This document shows positions 1-6,577 of a DNA stretch of 9,460 nucleotides, piece by piece. Origin of the DNA: Mucilaginibacter sp. (lineage in GTDB: Bacteria > Bacteroidota > Bacteroidia > Sphingobacteriales > Sphingobacteriaceae). The stretch covers positions 1-9,460 of the forward strand of contig JACMRC010000356.1 in the NCBI GenBank assembly GCA_014376655.1, in the 5' to 3' direction. The translations under genes and the position numbers were made by a program. Numbering within the stretch: the stretch's first letter is position 1; the number at the start of each line of letters is the position of its first letter. The notes under the pieces were generated by a model that was not told where the DNA came from, searched no databases, and worked only from the letters and a program-made list of their open reading frames with translations.

Positions 1-309
1 CGGTGTGCCTGATATTTCTTCCAATTTTTGTTTGGACTGTGCCAGATGCTCAACCTTAAAATCAGAATGATAATAACCGTGCGATGCGATCTCATGCCCG
101 TCGGCAACCATGTTAGCTATAATGTCGGGTTTGTTAACCGCGTAATTTGCTGTGCAGAAAAAAGTAGCTTTTATGTCTGTGGTTTTCAGCAGGTCTAAAA
201 TCAAAAGAGTGCCTGTGGTTGATATAGCTAACTGATCCTCGAAGGATATGGTTTTGCCATATTCCAACGGCATATCAAACTCCTCGACATCAAAACCTAA
301 TAAAATCAT
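1..309 (-). CDS. Polysaccharide deacetylase (NodB/CE4-like), N-terminal part, cut by window edge
   Basis: The first 103 residues, read from an ATG at 309, are visible; the C-terminal part lies off the left end. Seen: a start of MILLGFDVEEFD with acidic D7 and E9 where deacetylases carry the first motif; an ATFF strand at 48-51; and DGHEIASHGYYHSD at 70-83, matching the second NodB motif, with H77 and H81 as the likely metal-binding histidine pair. There is no signal peptide, so this form is probably cytoplasmic. Family knowledge: such enzymes remove N-acetyl groups from amino sugars in peptidoglycan, capsule or lipid-linked glycans. The start ATG overlaps the stop of the upstream glycosyltransferase as ATGA, implying translational coupling. 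Inferred role: trimming a glycan or lipid-linked sugar made by the two glycosyltransferases of the operon. The substrate cannot be told from this fragment. Confidence 0.82.
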   Translation of the reverse strand, partial: MILLGFDVEEFDMPLEYGKTISFEDQLAISTTGTLLILDLLKTTDIKATFFCTANYAVNKPDIIANMVADGHEIASHGYYHSDFKVEHLAQSKQKLEEISGTP

Positions 310-1250
310 TTTTTAGACTTTAATAAGTTGGTAGACCGGATGATATAATTAGGGCGGTGTTTGGTTTGCATAAAAATCTTGCCCAGGTAGGAGCCTATAA
401 TACCCAATACCAGCAGTTGTAAGCCACCAAAAAATGCAACGGTAGCAATTAACGATGCCCAACCTGAAAGTGCGTCATAGCCGTAGAAATAGCTTATAAA
501 GATATAAGGAATGTACAGTAATGCAGATACCGAGAAGAACAAGCCTAAACCGGTGGCAATATAAAGCGGCCTTACACTAAAAGCCATTATACTGCCCACC
601 GCCAACTTAACCAGTTTCCAGAACGAATAACTGGCTTCGCCGGTATGGCGCGCGGCAGGGGTGTAGGGGATACCGACTTGTAAAAAGCCAACCCATTTAA
701 CCATCCCTCTAAAAAATATCTCGTACTCGGTAATTTGTTTTAACTCGGCTACTACTTTTTCATCCATCAGCCTGAAATCTGAGATCCCATTCTCCAGGGT
801 AATATCAGATACCGCGTTTATAAATTTATAAAACTGTTTTGATGCAAATTTCTGAAAGCCGCTTACATGCGGGTTAGCATCTTCGCGGTAGGTATAGACA
901 ATATCATAACCTTCCTCCCAATACTTTAACATCTGTGGTAATAGGTAAGGGGGGTGTTGCAGATCGGCATCCATGGTGATGATCGCGTCGCCTTTGGCCA
1001 TATCAATACCAGCTTTAAGCGCGTAATCTTTACCAAAGTTTTTTGATAGTTCTATGTAAAAAACGTGTGGATGCGTTTCGGCTTGTAGTTTTATTTCATG
1101 CAGGGTTTTATCCTTACTGCCGTCGTTTACAAAAATATATTCGTAATCGTAACCTGTAGCGCCTATGGATTTATCCAGTTCGGCAACCAAATGGCTGATG
1201 TTCTTTTCCTCGTTATACGCCGGGATTACAATTGATAGTTTCTTTTTCAT
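306..1250 (-). CDS. GT2 polyprenyl-phosphate glycosyltransferase (GtrB / DPM1-like) with two C-terminal membrane helices
   Basis: This 314-residue protein has a GT-A fold N-terminal domain and a membrane tail. Seen: SIVIPAYNEE at 6-15; VNDGSKDKT at 41-49; the metal/nucleotide-sugar motif DADLQHPP at 94-101; SDFRLMD at 157-163; FFRG at 179-182; and RHTGEASYSFWKL at 201-213. All are typical of bacterial dolichol-phosphate-sugar synthase-like enzymes. Two hydrophobic segments follow at about 229-256 and 265-292. Length fits the family. Family role: transfer of a sugar from a nucleotide donor to undecaprenyl phosphate on the inner face of the membrane, producing a donor for GT-C enzymes. Its neighbour upstream is a GT-C-like GT87 protein, which fits a donor/consumer pair. 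It overlaps both neighbours by 4 bases (ATGA). The sugar transferred (glucose, mannose or other) is not determinable. Confidence 0.9.
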   Translation of the reverse strand: MKKKLSIVIPAYNEEKNISHLVAELDKSIGATGYDYEYIFVNDGSKDKTLHEIKLQAETHPHVFYIELSKNFGKDYALKAGIDMAKGDAIITMDADLQHPPYLLPQMLKYWEEGYDIVYTYREDANPHVSGFQKFASKQFYKFINAVSDITLENGISDFRLMDEKVVAELKQITEYEIFFRGMVKWVGFLQVGIPYTPAARHTGEASYSFWKLVKLAVGSIMAFSVRPLYIATGLGLFFSVSALLYIPYIFISYFYGYDALSGWASLIATVAFFGGLQLLVLGIIGSYLGKIFMQTKHRPNYIIRSTNLLKSKK

Positions 1251-2422
1251 GCCGCTACTGCAATTATATCCTTATTTGTAAACTTCCTGAACAATGTTTC
1301 GTAAATAATTTTAAGCCAGATCAAAAAACAAGGCAACGCTTTTAAAGCATAGGGTATTACATAATGGTCTTTCAGGTATTTTGGGAAAAGATCAGATGGT
1401 GATAAACTGGTTAATATAAAGGCAAAAACAAGCAGAATGATATCCAGCTTTGAAATAGGCCGTTCTGTATTAATGTACCATATTGCCACACCCACAAAAG
1501 CAATAATATAAGTAGGCGACTCGGACCCTGTACTAAATATCACCGGGAAAATAAGTGTCGATGCCACGATCAACAACTGGTAATTTAAGTTGCTGAATAA
1601 TTTTATCCTTAAATAAGACAAACCAAACAACACTACACCCGGTAATAATACCACCAGGTTTGATAAATGCGGGAGAGCAATCTTCCTAACCATACCCATA
1701 ACCGAAACATCTTCCCGGGTTGAAGCTATGTTATTTACATTCTTACTTACCAGGTCGGCATACCAGTCTTTATAAGTTTGTACAATAAAGGCCGGTGTTG
1801 AGATCAGCATTGGCAATAAAAACAACACCACCGACCAAAATATAAGCGATCCTATCAGCTTTATTTTATTGTCAGAAAAAAAGAAAAAGGCTAATCCTAC
1901 AATACCATACAGCTTTATAAAAGTACCCAACACTATCATCAGCGCGGCCCAAAAGTCATTCCCGTTTCTTATAAATATAAAGCTAAATAAAATTAATGCA
2001 GCTATAAGCGGATTGATCTGCACATTGGCGGCAGATGTCATCAATTCATGGGCGCAAAGCAATAAGATGATCAAGCCGTGTTCTTTTTTAATAGGGAGTT
2101 TTTGGATAGCCAAAAGCAACAACCACGCTGTAAACATTACCCATAATACTACGCCTAATGCATCGGGCATTAAAGCAAACGGAGCGATAACATAGGCAAA
2201 TATTGGCCCGTAATGGTTCAGGTCGAAATAATGGGCCGCATCATGCAAATACAAGTTTTGCTGATTGATAACATGGTAAAAGTTATACTTGTATACAAAG
2301 TAATTGTTGTGGATATGGCTATGCCCTAAAACCACACTTTTACCAACTGCAAACAAGCTTAAACCAAACCATATAGTGTATATAAAAGGTTTGCTTGTGA
2401 AGAATCTGGCAAGTTTATGCAT
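1247..2422 (-). CDS. GT87 / DUF2029-family integral membrane glycosyltransferase
   Basis: A 391-residue polytopic membrane protein, counted from the ATG at 2422. A TTG directly upstream at 2425 would add one residue but is a poorer start. About ten to twelve hydrophobic segments are visible, for example at 12-31, 88-107, 137-152, 156-183, 187-208, 252-270, 281-298, 302-318, 325-341 and 358-376. Family-like features are NNYFVYKYNFYHVI at 39-52 followed by NLYL, the YGPIFAYVIAPFALMPD stretch at 71-87, QINPLIAALIL at 135-145 and FIKLYG at 168-173. GT87 enzymes are GT-C-fold transferases that use polyprenyl-phosphate sugars on the periplasmic side. The acidic catalytic residue expected in the first loop is not obvious to me: NN occupies the place where many relatives have an acidic pair. 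It is first gene of the operon, and its TGA overlaps the GT2 start. Substrate unknown. Confidence 0.78.
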   Translation of the reverse strand: MHKLARFFTSKPFIYTIWFGLSLFAVGKSVVLGHSHIHNNYFVYKYNFYHVINQQNLYLHDAAHYFDLNHYGPIFAYVIAPFALMPDALGVVLWVMFTAWLLLLAIQKLPIKKEHGLIILLLCAHELMTSAANVQINPLIAALILFSFIFIRNGNDFWAALMIVLGTFIKLYGIVGLAFFFFSDNKIKLIGSLIFWSVVLFLLPMLISTPAFIVQTYKDWYADLVSKNVNNIASTREDVSVMGMVRKIALPHLSNLVVLLPGVVLFGLSYLRIKLFSNLNYQLLIVASTLIFPVIFSTGSESPTYIIAFVGVAIWYINTERPISKLDIILLVFAFILTSLSPSDLFPKYLKDHYVIPYALKALPCFLIWLKIIYETLFRKFTNKDIIAVAA

Positions 2423-2449
2423 CAAAACGCGGGGCTGTTATTTGGTTGG

Positions 2450-2457
2450 CAAAAATA
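2450..2457 (-). promoter_or_regulatory. Predicted promoter -7 box for the glycosyltransferase operon
   Basis: On the minus strand this reads TATTTTTG, an exact match to the Bacteroidota -7 consensus TAnnTTTG. It lies 27 bases upstream of the GT87 ATG, giving a short leader of roughly 20 nt. The -33 element is weak: only a T-run, part of the terminator of the neighbouring operon, lies at about the right distance. Motif match only; such octamers also occur by chance in AT-rich DNA. Confidence 0.5.
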
Positions 2458-2474
2458 GATAATGTTTCGGGCAT

Positions 2475-2505
2475 AAAAAAGGGCTCTGTTTTGCAGAACC
2501 CTTTT
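2475..2505 (-). terminator. Intrinsic terminator of the metY-metX-hom operon
   Basis: In the minus-strand RNA, a 12-bp stem (AAAAGGGTTCTG with CAGAGCCCTTTT, one G.U pair; 2494-2505 with 2477-2488) encloses a 5-nt loop and runs into a six-U tract at 2480-2475. It begins 28 bases after the hom stop codon. Stem, loop and U-tract together make this a classical rho-independent terminator. No gene approaches from the left on the plus strand, so it serves the methionine operon. Confidence 0.88.
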
Positions 2506-2532
2506 ACAACTTAACTACTGAAAATTACGTTG

Positions 2533-3750
2533 TTATTTTTGTGCCGGTGCTAAACTGACCCCTGTTAGCTGGTCGGCAAAAGCAATAAATGCTTTGTCGG
2601 CATATATACGAGATTGGTTTTCAATAAGTTTCTGAAGATTTACTTTTCCGATAACATATTTATAAGTGCCTGAATAATAGCGCTCTTTTATATTTATAAA
2701 ATCTAATAATTGCACCAATTCTTCATCGTCATAACGCAGGTAAATGTTCAACTCGATATCGTTGGTGAAGTTTAAACCTTTGCTCTCTTTAGTTTTTTTG
2801 TATTCGTACTGGTAATCATAACGTAAAGCCGCGATATCAGACAATACAGCCGAACCGGTAGGGTGGCCGCCTGCGCCTTTACCAAAAAAGAATTGCTGAT
2901 CGGCAAATGCTGCTTGTACGGTTACACCATTGTATTCGTATTCAACGTTATATAAAAACTCGGTTTCGTTAACAAATTTGGGTAATACAAACAAGGTTAC
3001 ATGCTGGTCGTCCAATTCTTTAGCAACAGGTACCAGCTTTATTTTTAAGTTTTTTTCGCGGGCATATTGGATATCATTAGCTGCCAGGTTTTGGATCCCA
3101 AAGTTAAACACCTTCTCCGGGTCTATGATAACGCCATAAGCGTGGGCCGCAGCAATAATCAGCTTATACTTTGAATCATATCCACCAACATCGCTAATTG
3201 GGTCGGTTTCTGCAAACCCAAGATCCTGCGCCTGCTTTAATGCCGAATCGTAATCCAAATTTTCTAAAAAACCTTTTGATAAAATGTAATTTGATGAGCC
3301 ATTGAAAATACCACTGATAGAGTGTAATAACTCATTATCATAATACTCTTCTAAGTTACGGATGATTGGGATACTACCGCAAACCGCACCTTCGTATAAT
3401 AATGAAGTACCATACTCTTCTTGTATCGCAATTAATTCTTCCAGGTGCAGCGCAATCATTTTTTTACTGGCCGATACTACATTTTTACCGGTTTTTAAAG
3501 CCGTAGATACAATATCAAAAGCTGCCTCCGTATCATTGATCAACTCGATGATCGTATTGATCTCCGGATTATTTAAAAGTTCGTTTTTATCGGTGGTAAA
3601 ATAATGCTCGGGTAACGAACGCTTTTTGGTCGCGTCTTTTATGGCGATCTTTTTTATTTCGATGTTTAGATTTTTAGTCCTGATGATATCGTGTAATCCC
3701 TGGCCAACAACCCCGAAGCCAAAAAGGCCGATATTTAGTTTCTTGCTCAT
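2533..3750 (-). CDS. hom: Homoserine dehydrogenase
   Basis: Reduces L-aspartate 4-semialdehyde to L-homoserine with NAD(P)H in the cytoplasm, at the branch to methionine and threonine. Seen in 405 residues: the Rossmann motif GFGVVG at 11-16; ASKKM at 94-98 in the cofactor/substrate cleft; EGAVCGSIPII at 120-130; GIFNGSSNYILS at 147-158; AETDPISDVGGYDSKYK at 180-196; and GKGAGGHPTGSAV at 290-302. The catalytic-site residues known from the yeast enzyme align here as E181, D187, D192 and K196. The C-terminal 70-75 residues form a short tail that may be a reduced or divergent regulatory domain; I cannot assign it as ACT. There is no fused aspartate kinase. The ATG shares one base with the metX stop (TAATG), so it is last in a coupled operon, followed by an intrinsic terminator. 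Supplying homoserine directly to MetX explains the placement. Confidence 0.95.
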   Translation of the reverse strand: MSKKLNIGLFGFGVVGQGLHDIIRTKNLNIEIKKIAIKDATKKRSLPEHYFTTDKNELLNNPEINTIIELINDTEAAFDIVSTALKTGKNVVSASKKMIALHLEELIAIQEEYGTSLLYEGAVCGSIPIIRNLEEYYDNELLHSISGIFNGSSNYILSKGFLENLDYDSALKQAQDLGFAETDPISDVGGYDSKYKLIIAAAHAYGVIIDPEKVFNFGIQNLAANDIQYAREKNLKIKLVPVAKELDDQHVTLFVLPKFVNETEFLYNVEYEYNGVTVQAAFADQQFFFGKGAGGHPTGSAVLSDIAALRYDYQYEYKKTKESKGLNFTNDIELNIYLRYDDEELVQLLDFINIKERYYSGTYKYVIGKVNLQKLIENQSRIYADKAFIAFADQLTGVSLAPAQK

Positions 3751-4805
3751 TATGCTATTTGCTGTAATTGGATGATCTTTCCTTTTACGTCTGTTTTAAA
3801 AAATGATGTGATAATATTAGTTAATGCCTCTGTCTCAATTAAAAATCCGTCATGCCCGTAGTACGAGTCGAACTCTGCAAAGGCAGATTTAGGGATATGC
3901 TGAAATAAGTATTGTTGCTCCTCGATAGGAAATAGTAAATCAGATTTAATACCAATAACCAACGTACGCGCTTTTATCAGGCTCAATGCCTTCTCTATAC
4001 CGCCACGGTTACGGCCCACATTGTGCGAGTCCATAGCTTTGGTTAAATACCAATAACTATAGGCGTTAAACCGGTTAACCAATTTCTCGCCCTGGTAATT
4101 TTGGTAGCTTGATGCTTTGTAATTATCTACAGTAGCATCATTATCTTCTTGCTGACTGATGCCATAAGGTTTATAACCGCGGTATGACAGTAAAGCCATG
4201 CTACGTGCAGCTTTAAGCCCTTTAGCGCCACCTTTAGGGTTGTTGTTGTAGAAAGTCCTGTCGGCAGCTATTGCAAGGCGTTGCGACTCGTTAAAGGCAA
4301 TGCCCCATGGTGAATGTTTAGCGTTGGCGGCTATAGTTATTAAATTCTTTATAAAAAAAGGTTCAATAATGGCCCACTCTATAGCTTGCTGGCCACCTAA
4401 AGATCCGCCAATTAAAGTATGAATACTCTCCACACCCAAATGCTTAGCTAATAATTGCTGCGATTTAACCATATCCCTAACCGTAATCTGTGGGAAAGCC
4501 AGGTAGTAGGGCAGGCCAGTGGTTGGATTAACAGTTAATGGCCCGCTTGAACCATAAGCAGAACTCAACATATTAGCGCAAACTATAAAATGCTCTTCGG
4601 GATTAAAGTAATCGTTAGTGCCGAATAAGCCGGTCCACCAATCCAGTACGTCAGAGTTAGCGGTAAAAGCATGGCATACCCAAACTACGTTATCTTTATT
4701 TTTATTAAGTGTGCCGTAAGTATGGTAACCTAACTCCAGTTCGGGCAGTACGTAGCCCGATTCAGTTTCGAAAGGTTGGTTAGATTTATAGTATTGCGTA
4801 TTCAT
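3750..4805 (-). CDS. metX: Homoserine O-acetyltransferase (MetX, alpha/beta hydrolase fold)
   Basis: Acetylates homoserine with acetyl-CoA, giving O-acetylhomoserine, the substrate of MetY. The 351-residue protein is a typical MetX length. Seen: YHTYGTLN at 27-34; CHAFTANSD at 44-52; the nucleophile elbow GGSLGGQQ at 133-140 with S135; the acid D289 in KSDLLFP; and H318 in YGHDGFL, completing the Ser-Asp-His triad. SPWGIAFNESQR at 165-176 is also characteristic. These enzymes can use acetyl- or succinyl-CoA, and the sequence alone does not fully exclude the latter, but the adjacent O-acetylhomoserine sulfhydrylase favours acetyl. The start is the ATG at 4805, preceded by an A/T-rich leader without Shine-Dalgarno. 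Its TAA overlaps the hom start by one base. It lies 49 bases after metY with a small hairpin between, so it probably shares the riboswitch-controlled transcript. Confidence 0.95.
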   Translation of the reverse strand: MNTQYYKSNQPFETESGYVLPELELGYHTYGTLNKNKDNVVWVCHAFTANSDVLDWWTGLFGTNDYFNPEEHFIVCANMLSSAYGSSGPLTVNPTTGLPYYLAFPQITVRDMVKSQQLLAKHLGVESIHTLIGGSLGGQQAIEWAIIEPFFIKNLITIAANAKHSPWGIAFNESQRLAIAADRTFYNNNPKGGAKGLKAARSMALLSYRGYKPYGISQQEDNDATVDNYKASSYQNYQGEKLVNRFNAYSYWYLTKAMDSHNVGRNRGGIEKALSLIKARTLVIGIKSDLLFPIEEQQYLFQHIPKSAFAEFDSYYGHDGFLIETEALTNIITSFFKTDVKGKIIQLQQIA

Positions 4806-4822
4806 TTATTAATTTATATAAA

Positions 4823-4843
4823 GCCCTCCCGCATAGGGAAGGC
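4823..4843 (-). other. Intercistronic stem-loop between metY and metX
   Basis: The minus-strand RNA can form an 8-bp stem, GCCTTCCC with GGGAGGGC (one G.U pair), closing a 5-nt loop and followed by UUUAUAU. The U-tract is interrupted, so it would be a weak or partial terminator at best. It may instead be a processing or stability element that sets metY above metX-hom. The plus-strand reading has a mismatch in the stem, which favours a role in the minus-strand transcript. Confidence 0.5.
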
Positions 4844-4854
4844 CCTTTAACTTA

Positions 4855-6174
4855 TTATGCCAACTGGCCTTCCAGTTGTTTTACTTTAGCAAAAGCCTGT
4901 TCAAAATCGGCTTTAATATCGTCTATATGTTCAATACCTACTGCTACACGTAATGATGTTGGAGTAACGCCTGCGGACACTTGTTCTTCATCTGACAGTT
5001 GTTGATGTGTAGTTGCAGATGGCTGTATAATTAATGTTTTGGCATCGCCAACATTAGCTAAATGGCTTACTAATTCTAAACTATCTATAAATGCGCCAGC
5101 TTGTTCTTTATCTCCTTTGATCTCAAAAGATAATACAGCGCCAAAGCCATTCTTTAAATATTTTTTGGCTAATTGATGATAAGGAGATGAAGCTAAGCCC
5201 GGATAATTAACTTTACTTACCTGCGGGTGCTGCTCTAACCATTTAGCCAATTCTAAAGTATTATCAACATGTCGCTGAACGCGTAATGAAAGCGTTTCTA
5301 AACCTTGCAGTAATAACCATGAATTAAACGGTGACTGAGATGCACCGAAATCGCGTAAGCCCTCAACACGGGCACGGATAATAAACTGGATGTTTCCAAA
5401 TGGGCCGTTAACGCCAAATACGTCGGCAAAAACTAACCCGTGGTAACCCTCTGATGGCTCTGTAAATTGCGGGTACTTGCCATTGCCCCAGTTATAATTA
5501 CCACCATCAACAATAACACCACCTATAGTGGTACCGTGGCCACCTATCCATTTTGTAGCAGATTCTACTACTACATTAGCGCCATGCGCTAACGGGCGAA
5601 AAAGATAGCCGGCAGCGCCAAAGGTATTATCAACAATTAAAGGCAAATCATGCTTTTTTGCTACTGCGGCAACTTTATCAAAGTCGGCTATGGTAAAGCC
5701 AGGGTTACCTATTGTTTCTAAATAAATAGCTTTTGTTTTATCATCAATTAAAGTTTCAATGCTCTCGGCAGTATCGTCTTTGGCAAAACGAGCCTCAATG
5801 CCCAGGCGTTTAAATGCTACTTTAAATTGATTATATGATCCGCCGTACAGAAACGGAGAGGTTACAAAGTTATCGCCAACTTGTAATATATTATTTAATG
5901 CCAGGAATTGAGCCGATTGTCCTGATGCTGTAGCTAACGCCGCTACACCGCCTTCTAAAGCCGCAATACGCTTCTCAAATACATCTGTAGTTGGGTTCAT
6001 AATGCGGGTATATATATTGCCAAATTCTTTTAGTGCGAACAGGTTTGCGCCGTGTTCTGCATTTTTAAAAACATAAGATGTGGTTTGATAAATAGGCACA
6101 GCGCGCGAACCTGTAGTTGGATCAACTTCCTGACCGGCATGTAGTTGTAGTGTTTCGAATTTTTGAGTAGCCAT
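4855..6174 (-). CDS. metY: O-acetylhomoserine sulfhydrylase (PLP-dependent)
   Basis: Condenses O-acetylhomoserine with sulfide to give homocysteine and acetate, so direct sulfhydrylation is available in this organism. The 439 residues match the long MetY/MET17 type rather than the shorter (about 380) cystathionine enzymes. Seen: the N-terminal FETLQLHAGQ at 6-15; the neighbouring-subunit phosphate-binding YTRIMNPTTDVFEKR at 55-69; SGQSAQ at 84-89; D182 in VDNTFG, pairing with the PLP pyridine nitrogen; Schiff-base K208 in SATKWIGGHGTTIGG; and the C-terminal NVGDAKTLIIQPSATTHQQL region at 376-395, diagnostic of this subgroup. It is the first full-length gene of the methionine operon. Its 5' leader, about 365 nt from the predicted start site, carries a SAM-I riboswitch and a Cys-rich small ORF, so SAM repression is expected. 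The ATG at 6174 follows an A-rich stretch. Confidence 0.95.
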   Translation of the reverse strand: MATQKFETLQLHAGQEVDPTTGSRAVPIYQTTSYVFKNAEHGANLFALKEFGNIYTRIMNPTTDVFEKRIAALEGGVAALATASGQSAQFLALNNILQVGDNFVTSPFLYGGSYNQFKVAFKRLGIEARFAKDDTAESIETLIDDKTKAIYLETIGNPGFTIADFDKVAAVAKKHDLPLIVDNTFGAAGYLFRPLAHGANVVVESATKWIGGHGTTIGGVIVDGGNYNWGNGKYPQFTEPSEGYHGLVFADVFGVNGPFGNIQFIIRARVEGLRDFGASQSPFNSWLLLQGLETLSLRVQRHVDNTLELAKWLEQHPQVSKVNYPGLASSPYHQLAKKYLKNGFGAVLSFEIKGDKEQAGAFIDSLELVSHLANVGDAKTLIIQPSATTHQQLSDEEQVSAGVTPTSLRVAVGIEHIDDIKADFEQAFAKVKQLEGQLA

Positions 6175-6227
6175 GATTTTTTTGTTTTAAGGTTATGAAA
6201 TTTTTAACAATTGATTTTGTTTTTAGT

Positions 6228-6246
6228 AACGGGATATATACCCATT
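6228..6246 (-). other. Small hairpin in the metY leader
   Basis: In the minus-strand RNA, AAUGGG and CCCGUU (6 bp, one U.G) close a 7-nt UAUAUAU loop, 54 bases upstream of the metY start. No U-tract follows, so it is not an intrinsic terminator on its own. It lies between the leader ORF and metY, where an expression-platform element would sit. Functional role unproven. Confidence 0.3.
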
Positions 6247-6299
6247 TACAGAACACGTGTTTTTCCAGAAATAGAAAATAGAAACGTATTAACTGAGGA

Positions 6300-6404
6300 T
6301 CAGCGACAGCAACAGATACAGCAATTAAAATTGATGTATGGAAGTGATATGCGCCTGCTTGCGTTAATAGTGTTTACTGGAAGGTTGTTTGTTAAATTTT
6401 CCAT
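6300..6404 (-). CDS. Cys-rich leader peptide (34 aa), candidate attenuator uORF of metY
   Basis: From the ATG at 6404 to the TGA ending at 6300, the minus strand encodes 34 residues beginning MENLTNNLPVN and ending NFNCCICCCR, with Cys at 28, 29, 31, 32 and 33. Five Cys codons (TGC and TGT) in six positions, just before the stop, is highly non-random for an AT-rich non-coding leader. There is no signal peptide or membrane helix, and Asn is frequent. The ATG is 4 bases beyond the outermost SAM-I P1 pair, and the stop is 125 bases before metY. Known parallel: Cys-rich upstream ORFs control sulfur genes in some actinobacteria by ribosome behaviour at Cys codons. Inference: it senses cysteine or cysteinyl-tRNA and adjusts metY-metX-hom expression. 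No clear intrinsic terminator follows it, so the mechanism (Rho-dependent, structural switch or coupling) is open. I do not recognise a named family. Confidence 0.62.
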   Translation of the reverse strand: MENLTNNLPVNTINASRRISLPYINFNCCICCCR

Positions 6405-6408
6405 GTTG

Positions 6409-6522
6409 TTAATTTATATTTCCCGGGATATTTACCGGGTAAGGAATTGGCACCTTCTCTAATTTTAGAGGGTTGCCAGCGGGTCGCGGAGCCTAATCTC
6501 TCGCCGCTTCTTTATAAATCAA
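6409..6522 (-). promoter_or_regulatory. SAM-I (S-box) riboswitch upstream of metY
   Basis: The minus-strand leader folds as a SAM-I aptamer. P1 is a 10-bp A/U-rich helix pairing 6522-6513 with 6418-6409. P2 begins with AGCGG (6508-6504) pairing CCGCT (6482-6478). The conserved GGCAACC follows at 6477-6471. P3 is CTCTA/TAGAG (6470-6466 with 6461-6457). The conserved joining segment AAGGTGCC is at 6456-6449, then ATTCC. P4 is CCCGG/CCGGG (6439-6435 with 6426-6422). A GGC in the P2 loop can pair with GCC of the P3-P4 joint as the expected pseudoknot. Position and downstream genes (homocysteine synthesis) fit SAM feedback. No rho-independent terminator directly follows; instead a small ORF starts at 6404. 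Confidence 0.92.
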
Positions 6523-6546
6523 AACCGTATGAGGGAATTGATCATT

Positions 6547-6577
6547 AATAGATATCGCTATCTAATTATGCTGCAAA
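6547..6577 (-). promoter_or_regulatory. Predicted promoter of the methionine operon
   Basis: On the minus strand, TTTG (6577-6574) is followed after exactly 19 bases by TATCTATT (6554-6547), a partial match to the Bacteroidota TTTG-N19-TAnnTTTG promoter: the -7 box keeps the TA and T at consensus places but lacks the final G. It sits 25 bases before the riboswitch P1, so transcription would begin just ahead of the aptamer, as required. An inverted repeat, TAGATA-TCGC-TATCTA (6549-6564), overlaps the -7 box and spacer and could be an operator. Confidence 0.42.
6549..6564. repeat. Perfect 6+4+6 inverted repeat overlapping the metY promoter
   Basis: TAGATA, four bases TCGC, then TATCTA form an exact dyad. 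It lies upstream of the predicted transcript start rather than inside the riboswitch, so it is better read as a possible protein-binding site than as an RNA hairpin. Short AT-rich dyads arise by chance, hence the modest confidence. Confidence 0.35.

Noticed and set aside
1869..2195. Plus-strand open frame inside the GT87 gene
   Set aside because: Antisense shadow of a membrane protein; no promoter or family features.
2423..2425. TTG start for the GT87 gene
   Set aside because: An ATG is the very next codon, so the extension adds one residue with no support.
6211..6462. Plus-strand open frame of 83 codons
   Set aside because: It starts at TTG, is antisense to the riboswitch and leader ORF, has no recognisable motif, and is explained by the minus-strand elements.
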